A stretch of 58,825 nucleotides of DNA from Winogradskya consettensis (GTDB lineage: Bacteria; Actinomycetota; Actinomycetes; Mycobacteriales; Micromonosporaceae). The DNA lies in NCBI RefSeq assembly GCF_018332715.1, contig NZ_BOQP01000070.1:1-58825 (forward strand), written 5' to 3'. The notes under the pieces were generated by a model. That model saw only the letters and a list, made by a program, of their open reading frames with translations. It did no database searches and was not told the DNA's origin. Both the position numbers and the translations under genes were made by a program. This document shows positions 34,632 through 43,953 of this stretch, one piece after another (position 1 is the first letter of the stretch; each line of letters starts with the position of its first letter).

Positions 34632-35074
34632 CGACGATGTGGTTCGAGGACTTCCAGCCCGGTCAGATCTTCCGTACGCAGGGCCGCACGATCACCGAGG
34701 CAGACGTAACCGCCTTCGCGAACCTCACGTGGGACACCAACCCGGTGCACACCGACGCGGAGTTCGGGGCCGCCGGGCGGTTCGGGCAGCGGATCGCGCA
34801 CGGCATGCTCGGGGCATCCTTCGTCCTGGGCCTGGCGAGCCGGCTCGGGGTCTTCGAGGGCAGCTCGATCGCCCTGCTCGGCGTCACGGACTGGCGCTTC
34901 CTCGCGCCGGTCCTGATCGGCGACACCCTCACCTGCCAGGTCGAGATCCGCGCGACCCGGCTCACCAGCAAGGGCACCAGCGGCATCCTCGACCGCTGGT
35001 TCACCCTGACCGACCAGCACGGCACGGTCGTCCAGGAGGGCCGCATTGACCTCATGGTCGCGCTCAGGCCCTAG
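34628..35074 (+). CDS. MaoC-type (R)-hydratase domain protein
   Basis: A 148-residue hot-dog-fold protein. Hydratase motif WDTNPVHTDAEFGAAGRFGQRIAHGML (the Asp-x5-His dyad in DTNPVHT). It would hydrate 2-enoyl-CoA or a related thioester. It is coupled by a 4-base overlap to the MpaB-like gene, and the operon with an acyltransferase fits lipid metabolism. The GTG at 34628 is preferred; ATG 34637 is in frame. Confidence 0.88.
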   Translation: MTTMWFEDFQPGQIFRTQGRTITEADVTAFANLTWDTNPVHTDAEFGAAGRFGQRIAHGMLGASFVLGLASRLGVFEGSSIALLGVTDWRFLAPVLIGDTLTCQVEIRATRLTSKGTSGILDRWFTLTDQHGTVVQEGRIDLMVALRP

Positions 35075-35631
35075 GCGACGGGCAACGGCCGCCCGGGACC
35101 GTACGTGGTGCCGGCGCGGTCGCGTTCCAGCCAGCCCGACTCGACGAGCAGGCGGCGGGCGCCGGCGACGTCGTCGGTCACCACGGCGAGCCGGCGGTTG
35201 ATCGTGTCCTCGTCGCAGAGCTCGTCGAGGGCCAGGTAGCGGGCCAGTAACTCACCCATCAGCGGGTAGCGGTCGCTCAGCGTCGGCGGGAGACTGGTCA
35301 CGCGACCGTGCGAAAAACAAGATCGAAGCTTGGGGTACGCCGTGAGCAGCGCACTGATCGGCTGCAGCGTATCGACGGCGGCGGCTGCGTCGCGGAGCTG
35401 ACCCGGATGGGCTCGGTAGACACCGTTGCCCGTACCCGTGACGATCCCGGCAGCCACCAGGCGTGCGCAGGCGTCGCCGACCTCGGGGATCGACAGGTCG
35501 AGGGGGTACGCCAGCTCGGCCATCGTGGCACCCTCCGCGCCCCGGCGGACGAGGTCGGCGAAGACCCGCAGCCGGACGGGAACGGCGAGCTGGGTCAGGA
35601 TTTCGGCAGCCTGGGCGGCATCAGCGGACAT
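35071..35631 (-). CDS. ArsR-like HTH regulator with DUF2087
   Basis: A 186-residue regulator. Residues about 10-80 are a winged-helix (EILTQLAVPVRLRVFADLVRRGAEGATMAEL, GDACARLVAAGIV). The C-terminal 75 residues match DUF2087 (LMGELLARYLALDELCDEDTINRRLAVVTDDVAGARRLLVESGWLER). The ligand is unknown. The start at 35631 is supported by family length; the ribosome site is weak (GGTGTCGAG). It converges on the MaoC gene with a 4-base overlap. Confidence 0.75.
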   Translation of the reverse strand: MSADAAQAAEILTQLAVPVRLRVFADLVRRGAEGATMAELAYPLDLSIPEVGDACARLVAAGIVTGTGNGVYRAHPGQLRDAAAAVDTLQPISALLTAYPKLRSCFSHGRVTSLPPTLSDRYPLMGELLARYLALDELCDEDTINRRLAVVTDDVAGARRLLVESGWLERDRAGTTYGPGRPLPVA

Positions 35632-35672
35632 CTCGACACCGTAGGTCCGGGGCCGCCGCCGGTGCATCCGGT

Positions 35673-36176
35673 TTACCAGCGGTGGTAGGCCCAGGCCCAG
35701 GTGCCGGCGATCGCCACGGCCAGGGCGACGTTGACCCAGCGGATCCGCCAGGCGACGAGCCCGTCGTCGGGGCGGGGACCGATCTCGCCGAGGGTGTCGA
35801 TGAGCCACCGCGGGCCACCTGCGAGGGCAGCCATCCCGAAGCTGAGCCCGGACGGCTCGAAGGCGGAGATGCTGATCGGCCGCCGGCCCCGCACGGTCAG
35901 TTCGTCCTTCGACCAGGAGTTCGCATCCGGGTACGTGATCAAGCTGCGGGCGACGTGCCAGCTGTGGAAACTATTGCGGACGACGAGCTTGTCCGGGGTG
36001 ACCACGATGCTGGTGCACGGCCCCATCAGGTAGACGACGACCACCACCGGGGCGAAACCGACGCTGCCGGGGAAGGGGGAGAACCAGGCCAGGAAGACCT
36101 CGCAGGCGACTGTGAGCACCAGGAGCGCTCGGGCCTGCAGGTCGTTCTGATGGTGCACCCGCCGGTCCCTTGCCAT
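35673..36176 (-). CDS. PH-domain-like membrane protein
   Basis: A 167-residue protein with two N-terminal membrane helices (ALLVLTVACEVFLAWF and GFAPVVVVVYLMGPC), a YdbS-like/PH domain (SIVVTPDKLVVRNSFHSWHVARSLI) and a C-terminal helix (VNVALAVAIAGTWAWAYH). Function unknown. Start ATG at 36176; the extension to 36230 carries no family residues. It is in the same orientation as the exoribonuclease and kinase genes upstream. Confidence 0.7.
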   Translation of the reverse strand: MARDRRVHHQNDLQARALLVLTVACEVFLAWFSPFPGSVGFAPVVVVVYLMGPCTSIVVTPDKLVVRNSFHSWHVARSLITYPDANSWSKDELTVRGRRPISISAFEPSGLSFGMAALAGGPRWLIDTLGEIGPRPDDGLVAWRIRWVNVALAVAIAGTWAWAYHRW

Positions 36177-36208
36177 GGGGGCAGGGTAGCGACGGGTGTC
36201 CACAAGGG

Positions 36209-36697
36209 TCAGCCGCCCATGGCCTTCCATCGGGCCAGGTTGTGCTTCGCGTCGACCAGGGCGTCGTGGCGGCCCTGGGCGGTCGGCAGGGGTGGTTTGC
36301 CCTTGTCGTCCCAGAGCTGGCGCAGGTCCTTGGTGAAGCGGGGGATCTCGCGGGGCAGCGCCGGCATGGCACCCCAGAGCTGGGCAAGGGCGACGTGGTC
36401 GTAGGCCGCATACCAGGCCCAGAGCTCGATCTGCTCGTCGCGGCCCTTGACCGGTTCCGTGAGGAACGCGTGCAGGTCGTCACGGATGCGTTCCCGTGAG
36501 CGCCAGGCCGGGTCGGCGGGGGACGGCAGTTTGTCGAGCACGTTGCGGCGGACCCAGGGGATCGCCTTCGACTCGTCGAACTGGGTGGAAACGGCGTAGA
36601 ACTCGCGCCCGAACTCGTCGACCATGCCGATGGACACCAGGTCGACCGTCAGGCCGTCCTCGATGAACTCGCAGTCGTAGAAATAGCGGTAGACCAT
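36209..36697 (-). CDS. 3'-5' exoribonuclease (Rv2179c type)
   Basis: A 162-residue DEDDh-type RNase. Motif I is YDCEFIEDG (Asp-x-Glu), and the last motif is HDALVDAKHNL (His and Asp). Mycobacterial Rv2179c defines this family and trims RNA tails 3'-5'. The start at ATG 36697 follows AAGGATGG; the annotated-length extension to 36730 lacks support. Its neighbours in mycobacteria are the same acyltransferase and DAHP synthase seen in this window. Confidence 0.9.
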   Translation of the reverse strand: MVYRYFYDCEFIEDGLTVDLVSIGMVDEFGREFYAVSTQFDESKAIPWVRRNVLDKLPSPADPAWRSRERIRDDLHAFLTEPVKGRDEQIELWAWYAAYDHVALAQLWGAMPALPREIPRFTKDLRQLWDDKGKPPLPTAQGRHDALVDAKHNLARWKAMGG

Positions 36698-36713
36698 CGC
36701 GGACCATCCTTGC

Positions 36714-37616
36714 CTACTCCTCCGGAGCATGTTCGGTCAGGGCCTCCCGGGCGTGGCGCAGCGCGTCGTGGTCGCCGCGCCGGGCCGCCCAGTCCGCCTG
36801 CACCGCCCACCGGAAACGCAGCATCACCGGCAGTGCGGCGTGCAGCTCGTCCTCGTTGACCGGCGCGGCGGCGAGATATCCGTCGAGCAGTTCCGCGGAG
36901 GTTTCCTCCCCGCCCGCGTAGACGACGGCGGCCGCCACGTCGTAGAGCAGCGGACCGGTCCCGCTGGCGCCGCAGTCGAGCAGTCCGGCCCGGCCGGTGG
37001 CGGGGTCTACCAGGAAGATTTCCGGCGCCGGGTCGCCGTGCAGGACGCCGTAGGTGAGCCGGTCGGTGACGGTGAGCCGGGTCATCGCGGTGATAGCCCC
37101 GGTCACCGCCGTCCGCAGCCACGGCTCGAGGGCCAGGTGGGCGGCGTCCGCGTCGAGCTGGTTCCAGCGGCCCAGCCCCGGATGGTGGAAGCGTTGCAGG
37201 GCGCGGTGCACGGCGCCGAGCCGGTCACCCCAGAACTGCTGGTCGACGGGGTCGCGGCCGTCGAGCGTACGGCCGGGGGCGCGGCGCAGCACCGCCATGG
37301 GCCCGCAGCGTGTCTCGGCGGTGAGCGCGCCGCCGAGCGTACGGACAGGTTGTCCGGCTTCTATGCCTGTGGTCCGCAGATGCTCGGCCGCGGCGAGACC
37401 GGCCTCGACCGGCTGGCGTGCGGTAGGGGCGGCGAGGCGGGCCACGAAGCGTTCGCCGCCCGCGGTCACGTCCCAGCCGTGCGAGAGCAGGCCTCCGGGC
37501 AGCGCCGAGATCTCGGCGGGCAGCAGGTGCCACTGGTCGCGCAGCGTCGATCGAAGGAGGTCGTCATCCGGCACGGCGGCGATTATCTCGGTACTGAGGG
37601 TGACGACAACGGACAC
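36714..37616 (-). CDS. phosphotransferase (APH/choline-kinase fold) family protein
   Basis: A 300-residue kinase-like protein of the aminoglycoside phosphotransferase/fructosamine kinase fold. The catalytic loop reads VLHGDPAPEIFLVD; the usual HGDLHPGN has Asn at the position where Ile occurs, though the catalytic Asp is kept. The second metal site reads LLDCGASGTGPLLYDVA, keeping Asp. The substrate is unknown. The Asn change means phosphotransfer is uncertain. It is divergent from the crp gene and its leader. Confidence 0.78.
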   Translation of the reverse strand: MSVVVTLSTEIIAAVPDDDLLRSTLRDQWHLLPAEISALPGGLLSHGWDVTAGGERFVARLAAPTARQPVEAGLAAAEHLRTTGIEAGQPVRTLGGALTAETRCGPMAVLRRAPGRTLDGRDPVDQQFWGDRLGAVHRALQRFHHPGLGRWNQLDADAAHLALEPWLRTAVTGAITAMTRLTVTDRLTYGVLHGDPAPEIFLVDPATGRAGLLDCGASGTGPLLYDVAAAVVYAGGEETSAELLDGYLAAAPVNEDELHAALPVMLRFRWAVQADWAARRGDHDALRHAREALTEHAPEE

Positions 37617-37704
37617 CGTGGGCGACAGTCACAGGGGGCGATTGGAGGGTTTACAGAAAGCAACATCCGCGAAATGATCGAACGGCATGCGCGGGAGGTA
37701 TCAA

Positions 37705-37806
37705 ATGGCGTTGATGACGCTCTTCATGCTAAGAGTGATCGTTCGCGTCGAGGGGCCGACGCCGGACAGCAGTGCCGACGGTGGTCCCGACCGGGGGAAG
37801 GACTGA
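37705..37806 (+). CDS. 33-residue leader peptide upstream of the Crp/Fnr gene
   Basis: A short open frame with ATG at 37705, GGGAGG at 37693-37698 (spacing 6 bases) and TGA at 37804-37806, two bases before the GTG of the crp gene. It encodes about 33 residues: an amphipathic hydrophobic start (MALMTLFMLRVIVRVEGPTP) and an acidic tail (DSSADGGPDRGKD). The strong ribosome site and the tight coupling make a coding role plausible. It may control translation of the regulator. Confidence 0.65.
   Translation: MALMTLFMLRVIVRVEGPTPDSSADGGPDRGKD
37720..37735. promoter_or_regulatory. inverted repeat CTCTT-N6-AAGAG inside the crp leader
   Basis: Perfect 5-bp half-sites separated by 6 bases, a spacing used by many Crp/Fnr operators. 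It lies within the leader open frame, so it would be an autoregulatory or roadblock site if it is bound at all. It is a weak match to the Crp consensus (TGTGA-N6-TCACA). Confidence 0.3.
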
Positions 37807-37808
37807 CC

Positions 37809-38501
37809 GTGGATCATCGGCTGCCGGAGCCGGGTGACGCGCTGACAGGTGTGGAAATGTTCGCTGGGCTGGAGCCTGACGTGCGCCAACGTGTCATCGC
37901 CGCGGCGGTGCCCCGCACCTACCGCAAGGGCCAGATTCTGTTTGTGGAGCATGACCCCGGGGATTCCCTCATCGTCCTGCGCCGCGGTGCCATCGCGGTC
38001 TTCCGCACCGCACCGACGGGTGAACGTGCGGTCCTGACCGTCGTCCGCCCGCCCGACGTTCTGGGTGAAGTGTCCCTCCTGGACGCTTCCACCCGATCGG
38101 CGAGCGCGGAGGCTATCGAGGACTGTCAGGCGCTGGCGCTGTCCCGGGTGGCCTTCATGGACCTCGTGCACTCCAACCCGCGCATCCTCGACGCGGTGAT
38201 GCGCTCTGTCGGCGGCCTCATCCGCCGCCTCACCGAGCAGAACGCCGACCACGTCTTCCTCGACCTGCCGGGCCGGGTCGCCAAGACCCTCGTGCGGCTC
38301 GCGGGTGACAGCCAGGCGCCGATGATCACCATCGAGCTGAACCAGAGCCAGCTCGCGGAGATGGCCGGCGGTTCCCGGCAGAGCGTCAACCAGGCCATCG
38401 GGTCCTTCGCGACCCGGGGCTGGCTGCGCACCGAGGGCCGCCGCATAGTCGTCACCGACGTGGGAGCGCTCCGCCGCCGGGCGGGCATGGCTGATCGCTG
38501 A
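37809..38501 (+). CDS. Crp/Fnr-family transcriptional regulator
   Basis: A 230-residue regulator with a cyclic-nucleotide-binding-like barrel (about 15-125: ILFVEHDPGDSLIVLRRGAI, GEVSLLDASTRSASAEA) and a C-terminal winged helix (QSQLAEMAGGSRQSVNQAIGSFATRGWL, about 178-205). The GEVSLLD loop corresponds to the GELALI cAMP loop, and the RxxS-like residues for cAMP phosphate are in RSASA. No cysteines for an Fe-S cluster, so it is not an Fnr oxygen sensor. GTG at 37809 with GGGGGAAGGA upstream. Confidence 0.9.
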   Translation: MDHRLPEPGDALTGVEMFAGLEPDVRQRVIAAAVPRTYRKGQILFVEHDPGDSLIVLRRGAIAVFRTAPTGERAVLTVVRPPDVLGEVSLLDASTRSASAEAIEDCQALALSRVAFMDLVHSNPRILDAVMRSVGGLIRRLTEQNADHVFLDLPGRVAKTLVRLAGDSQAPMITIELNQSQLAEMAGGSRQSVNQAIGSFATRGWLRTEGRRIVVTDVGALRRRAGMADR

Positions 38502-38563
38502 CGGGCTGTTTCGTCGGTGGTTTCCCGGGAAGTCGAGGGGGACCACCGACGAAAGGAACTGCC

Positions 38564-39067
38564 ATGTCCGAGCAGAAGACCGAGCAGGAGAAGCGCGAGA
38601 CGCTCAAGGAGCTGGTGAAGGCCGCGCGGATCGGCATGCTGACCACGATGACCGTGGACGGCCGGCACGTGAGCCGCCCGATGGGGCTGCAGGAGGTCGA
38701 GTTCGACGGCGACCTCTGGTTCTTCACCTACTCCGACGCCGACCTGGTCGCCCAGATCAAGGTCAACCCGCAGGTGAACGTCTCGTTCAGCGACGACAAG
38801 CAGCACTCGTGGACCTCGGTCTCCGGCACCGCCGTGCAGGTCGACGACCGGGCCAAAGCCGAGCAGCTGTGGAACCCGATGCTCAAGGCGTGGTTCCCGG
38901 AGGGGCTCGAGACGCCCACGCTCACGCTGGTCAAGGTGAACGCCGAGACAGCCGAGTACTGGGAGGCCGCGCACAGCTCCAAGGTGGTCACCCTGCTCGG
39001 GGCCGTGAAGGCCGCCGTAACGGGAAAGACGCCGGACGCGGGGGAGAACGAAACCGTCGTTTTGTAG
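38564..39067 (+). CDS. pyridoxamine 5'-phosphate oxidase-fold (general stress protein 26-like) protein
   Basis: A 167-residue split-barrel flavin-binding protein. It has LKELVKAARIGMLTTMTVDGRHVSRPMGLQ and FFTYSDADLVAQI, both typical of the general-stress PPOX group, which binds FMN or F420. The function is unknown; in actinobacteria such proteins often act on F420 or detoxify. Strong ribosome site (GAAAGGA). It follows the Crp/Fnr gene by 62 bases. Confidence 0.88.
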   Translation: MSEQKTEQEKRETLKELVKAARIGMLTTMTVDGRHVSRPMGLQEVEFDGDLWFFTYSDADLVAQIKVNPQVNVSFSDDKQHSWTSVSGTAVQVDDRAKAEQLWNPMLKAWFPEGLETPTLTLVKVNAETAEYWEAAHSSKVVTLLGAVKAAVTGKTPDAGENETVVL

Positions 39068-39140
39068 CGAGGCGCGCTGGTCCGTCCGCTGTGGGACGAC
39101 TACAGTGCGCAGCGAAACCCGACAGGGAGGACGAGCAAAT

Positions 39141-40169
39141 ATGCGTATCGGTGTGCTCACCGGCGGCGGCGACTGCCCCGGACTGAACGCGGTGATCCGG
39201 GCGGTGGTCCGCAAGGGCGTAGCCACCTACGGACACGAGTTCGTCGGGTTCCGCGACGGCTGGAAGGGCCCCCTGGAGGGCCTGACGAAGCCGCTCGGTA
39301 TCGCCGAGGTCCGGGGGATCCTGCCGCGCGGCGGCACCATCCTCGGCTCGTCCCGCACCAACCCGTTCAAGATCGACGGCGGGGTCGAGCGGATCAAGGC
39401 GAACCTCGCCGAGCAGGGCGTCGACGCGCTGGTCGCGATCGGCGGCGAGGACACCCTCGGCGTCGCCACCCAGCTCACCGATCTCGGCGTCAAGGTCGTC
39501 GGGGTGCCGAAGACGATCGACAACGATCTCAACGCCACCGACTACACGTTCGGCTTCGACACCGCGGTCAACATCGCGATGGAGGCCATCGACCGGCTGC
39601 ACACCACCGCCGAGTCGCACCACCGCACCCTGGTCGTCGAGGTCATGGGCCGGCACGCCGGCTGGATCGCGCTGCACGCCGGGCTCGCCGGCGGCGCCAA
39701 CGTCATCCTGCTGCCCGAGCGCAAATTCGACGTGGAGCAGGTCGCCACGTACGTCACCAAGCGCTTCCAGGTCGAGTACGCCCCGATCGTGGTCGTCGCC
39801 GAGGGCGCCGAGCCCCTGGAAGGCCAGATGGTCACCCAGAACAAGGAGCTCGACGCGTTCGGCCACGTCCGCCTCGGCGGCATCGGCCAGTGGCTCGCCG
39901 AGACCCTCGAGGAGAAGACCGGCAAGGAGGCCCGCACGGTCGTCCTCGGTCACATCCAGCGCGGCGGCACCCCGACCGCGTTCGACCGCGTCCTGGCGAC
40001 CCGGTTCGGGCTGCAGGCCATCGACGCCGTCAACGAGGGCGACTTCGGCAAGATGATGGCTCTGCGCGGCACCGACATCGTCCGCGTGCCGCTCGCTGAC
40101 GGGACCGCCGAGCTCAAGACCGTACCCCTCGAGCGTTATGAAGAGGCCGAGGTCTTCTTCGGCAGCTGA
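39141..40169 (+). CDS. pfkA: 6-phosphofructokinase, probably PPi-dependent
   Basis: Phosphofructokinase of 342 residues; the phosphoryl donor is deducible from two positions. Residue 104 is Asp (GGEDT, 101-105) and residue 124 is Lys (VPKTIDND). ATP-dependent enzymes have Gly at 104; Asp104 with Lys124 marks pyrophosphate-dependent enzymes (numbering coincides with E. coli PFK-1). Substrate Asp is in TIDND, and FDTAVNIAMEAID and VEVMGRHAGWIA are conserved. ATG at 39141 after GGGAGGA. Fits glycolysis next to glkA-type genes. Confidence 0.93.
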   Translation: MRIGVLTGGGDCPGLNAVIRAVVRKGVATYGHEFVGFRDGWKGPLEGLTKPLGIAEVRGILPRGGTILGSSRTNPFKIDGGVERIKANLAEQGVDALVAIGGEDTLGVATQLTDLGVKVVGVPKTIDNDLNATDYTFGFDTAVNIAMEAIDRLHTTAESHHRTLVVEVMGRHAGWIALHAGLAGGANVILLPERKFDVEQVATYVTKRFQVEYAPIVVVAEGAEPLEGQMVTQNKELDAFGHVRLGGIGQWLAETLEEKTGKEARTVVLGHIQRGGTPTAFDRVLATRFGLQAIDAVNEGDFGKMMALRGTDIVRVPLADGTAELKTVPLERYEEAEVFFGS

Positions 40170-40185
40170 ACCACCGCCGTATTGT

Positions 40186-40248
40186 CAGGACAGGCTCTGC
40201 TGCTACCCAAGCCGGACTATCAGTCGGCGGAGCAGGGCCTGTCCTGAT
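40186..40248. terminator. long inverted repeat between pfkA and proC
   Basis: TCAGGACAGGCTCTGCT (40186-40202) pairs with AGCAGGGCCTGTCCTGA (40232-40248): 17-bp arms with a single mismatch and a 29-base loop. TTTCTTTG follows. It lies 16 bases after the pfkA stop. It probably terminates pfkA transcription, though the loop is longer than usual and a small palindromic repeat element cannot be excluded. Confidence 0.6.
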
Positions 40249-40271
40249 TTCTTTGAGCCCGGGAGTTGTGC

Positions 40272-41078
40272 ATGTCCGTCGTCGCCGTCATCGGCACCGG
40301 CAAGATCGGTGAACTGGTCGTCTCCGGACTGCTGCGCGCGGGCCGCCCGGCCGGCCAGATCCTCGTGACGGCCCGCCGCCCGGAACGCGGCGCCGAGCTG
40401 GCGGAGCGCTACGGCGTGCGGTCGGTCGACAACATCACCGCCGTCACCGAGGCGGACATCCTGGCGATCGCGGTCAAACCGCAGGACGCCGGCACGCTGC
40501 TCGACGAGATCCGCGCCAAGGTCCCGGCCGACAAGCTGATCGTCTCGCTCTGCGCGGGCCTGCCCACGAGCTTCTTCGCGGCCCGGCTGCCCGAGGGCGC
40601 CCCCGTCGTCCGCGTCATGACGAACACCCCGGCCCTGGTCGACGAGGCCATGACCGCCATCTCCGCCGGCCCGCACGCCACCGCCGAGCACCTGGCGATC
40701 GCGGAGGAGATGTTCAAGCCGCTCGGCTCGACGATCCGGGTCCCCGAGTCGCAACAGGACGCCGTCACGGCACTGTCCGGCTCGGGTCCCGCGTACTTCT
40801 ACCTGCTCGTCGAGGCGATGATCGACGCCGGCATCCTGCTCGGCCTGCCCCGCCAGGTCGCCCACGAGCTGATCGTGCAGACGGCCATCGGCTCGGCGGT
40901 CATGCTCCGCGACTCCGGCGAACACCCGGTCAAACTCCGCGAAGCCGTCACCAGCCCGGCGGGCACGACCATCTCCGCGATCCGCGAGCTCGAGAACCAC
41001 GGCGTCCGCGCCGCGCTGCTCGCCGCCCTCGAAGCCGCCCGCGACCGCGCCCGCGAGATCGCCGCCCAGAGCGCCTAA
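40272..41078 (+). CDS. proC: pyrroline-5-carboxylate reductase
   Basis: Last step of proline synthesis, NADPH-dependent, 268 residues. NAD(P) site VAVIGTGKIGE near the N-terminus, then ILAIAVKPQD, VRVMTNTPALV and the substrate site SGSGPAYFYLLVEAMIDAG, with SPAGTT towards the end. The ATG at 40272 follows GGGAG; an upstream ATG at 40266 is also open. Confidence 0.96.
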   Translation: MSVVAVIGTGKIGELVVSGLLRAGRPAGQILVTARRPERGAELAERYGVRSVDNITAVTEADILAIAVKPQDAGTLLDEIRAKVPADKLIVSLCAGLPTSFFAARLPEGAPVVRVMTNTPALVDEAMTAISAGPHATAEHLAIAEEMFKPLGSTIRVPESQQDAVTALSGSGPAYFYLLVEAMIDAGILLGLPRQVAHELIVQTAIGSAVMLRDSGEHPVKLREAVTSPAGTTISAIRELENHGVRAALLAALEAARDRAREIAAQSA

Positions 41079-41756
41079 CTAGTACCAGATCGCGATGGCG
41101 GCACCGTCGTTCTCTTCCGGGGGGCTGGGGTGGCTGTGGGCGGTGCCGGTGGCCATGCGGTGGGCGCTCCACGCCACCGCGGCGGCGTCGAGGATGTCGT
41201 CGGGTGGGGCCTGGCCGGCGGGGCCGAGGTGGTCGGGCAGGACGATGCCGTGCCGGGCGAGGAGTTCGCGGCGGCGGGCCTGGCCGGTCCAGGTCTTTTT
41301 CGCGTACGCGAGGGGCTCGCCGGACATCTCGCGGAACGACACCTCGGGGTGGGCCTCGAAGAGCAGCCCCGGGTGTCTTTCCCAGATGGCGTTGGCCTCG
41401 AGCAGTTTCGGGCGCAGCGCCCACGACTGGCGGCTGAGCCCGGCCCCGGTCATCTCGCGGCAGACGCGGTTGGCCGCGGCGAAGTCGGCCTCCTGCCAGA
41501 CGGCGCGGGGTGGGACCCGGAAGACGCTGCTGCGCCGCGGGCCGAGCTGGTCGGCGGCGAGGGAGTCGGCGGCCCGCCAGCGGTCGGGGAGCATGCCGAG
41601 CGGGATGTCGACACCGATGACGGCGGCGCCGGAGCTGCCGGCGACGATCTCGTAGAGGGTGGAGGCGAGCATCGCCCGCCCGAACTGCCCGTCGCGCAGC
41701 TCGACGCCCACCCAGCCGAGGGCGTACGCGTCGACGCCGATCACATGGATGCTCAT
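41079..41756 (-). CDS. DUF429 family protein
   Basis: A 225-residue DUF429 protein with an RNase H-like fold. Features: IGVDAYALGWVGVEL at the start, AAVIGVDIPLGMLP with Asp, and DDILDAAAVAWSAHRMA near the end with two Asp. Family function is unclear; a nuclease is possible because acidic residues are conserved. ATG at 41756, chosen because the frame further upstream lies in the next gene. It overlaps no neighbour; it is 10 bases downstream of the peroxidase gene and may share its transcript. Confidence 0.85.
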   Translation of the reverse strand: MSIHVIGVDAYALGWVGVELRDGQFGRAMLASTLYEIVAGSSGAAVIGVDIPLGMLPDRWRAADSLAADQLGPRRSSVFRVPPRAVWQEADFAAANRVCREMTGAGLSRQSWALRPKLLEANAIWERHPGLLFEAHPEVSFREMSGEPLAYAKKTWTGQARRRELLARHGIVLPDHLGPAGQAPPDDILDAAAVAWSAHRMATGTAHSHPSPPEENDGAAIAIWY

Positions 41757-41766
41757 CGCCGTCGGC

Positions 41767-42237
41767 TCAGCGGGGCAGCAGCTTCTCGATGGCGGCGAGG
41801 ATCTGTTCGTCCTGCGGCTCGGTCCGGGGGCTGAACCGTGCCTGCACGGCGCCGCCCGGGGCGACGATGAACTTCTCGAAGTTCCACTGGATGTCCTCGC
41901 CGTCGCCGATGAGTTCACGGTAGAGCGGGTGCCGGCCGGGACCGTTGACGTCGGCCTTCGCCGTGATGGGGAAGGTCACGCCATAGTTGACCTGGCAGAA
42001 CTCCTCGATCTCGGCGGCCGTTCCCGGTTCCTGGCCGGCGAACTGGTTGCACGGGACACCGAGGACGACGAGGCCGCGGTCGGCGTACTTGCCGTAGAGC
42101 GCTTCCAGGCCTTCGTACTGGGGGGTGAGGCCACATTTGGAGGCCACATTGACCACCAGGACGACGTTTTCGCGGTAGCGCGCCAGGTCGGCGGAACCGC
42201 CGGTAAGGGTGTCGATGTCGACGTCGTAGATGGTCAT
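41767..42237 (-). CDS. glutathione peroxidase-family thiol peroxidase
   Basis: A 156-residue peroxidase that reduces hydroperoxides. Peroxidatic Cys35 is in NVASKCGLTPQY (Cys, not selenocysteine). GVPCNQFAGQEPG and WNFEKFIV (Trp) complete the catalytic tetrad region; C64-like in PCNQF may be the resolving Cys. Actinobacteria lack glutathione, so it probably uses thioredoxin or mycothiol. A promoter would lie in the divergent gap with the chitinase. Confidence 0.94.
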   Translation of the reverse strand: MTIYDVDIDTLTGGSADLARYRENVVLVVNVASKCGLTPQYEGLEALYGKYADRGLVVLGVPCNQFAGQEPGTAAEIEEFCQVNYGVTFPITAKADVNGPGRHPLYRELIGDGEDIQWNFEKFIVAPGGAVQARFSPRTEPQDEQILAAIEKLLPR

Positions 42238-42328
42238 GACGGCAGACTACGCGCTGTGCGTAGTTGAGTGCACGCCGTGGCGCCGACTCTGGACAAGTTA
42301 CAACCCTGGGTAAACCGGCGTGACTTTC

Positions 42329-42358
42329 TTGACTCACCTTCATTGATGTGACTACGGT
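42329..42358 (+). promoter_or_regulatory. putative chitinase promoter
   Basis: TTGACT at 42329-42334 and TACGGT at 42353-42358, with an 18-base spacer. This resembles a housekeeping-type promoter about 78 bases before the chitinase ATG. The palindrome at 42373 follows just after the expected start point. Confidence 0.45.
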
Positions 42359-42372
42359 CTCCACAACTTCCC

Positions 42373-42389
42373 TTTGGAAAGTTTCCTAA
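42373..42389. promoter_or_regulatory. palindrome upstream of chitinase
   Basis: GGAAA-G-TTTCC core (42376-42386), extended by TT and AA at the outer positions with one mismatch. It lies between the putative promoter and the ATG, so a repressor binding here would block transcription. It differs from the DasR site core (GTCTAGAC). From memory, related GGAAAGTTTCC palindromes precede secreted glycoside hydrolase genes in this order. Confidence 0.5.
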
Positions 42390-42435
42390 CTATCCCCCCT
42401 CTGTATTGGTCCTCTATCCCCGTTGAGGAGCCTGC

Positions 42436-43923
<1,488 letters not shown>

Positions 43924-43953
43924 TCTTTTCCCGTTGATCTTTTCCCACTGATC

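Noticed and set aside
42361..42389. DasR binding site upstream of the chitinase
   Set aside because: The palindrome core is GGAAAGTTTCC, not the TGGTCTAGACCA-type core of DasR sites.
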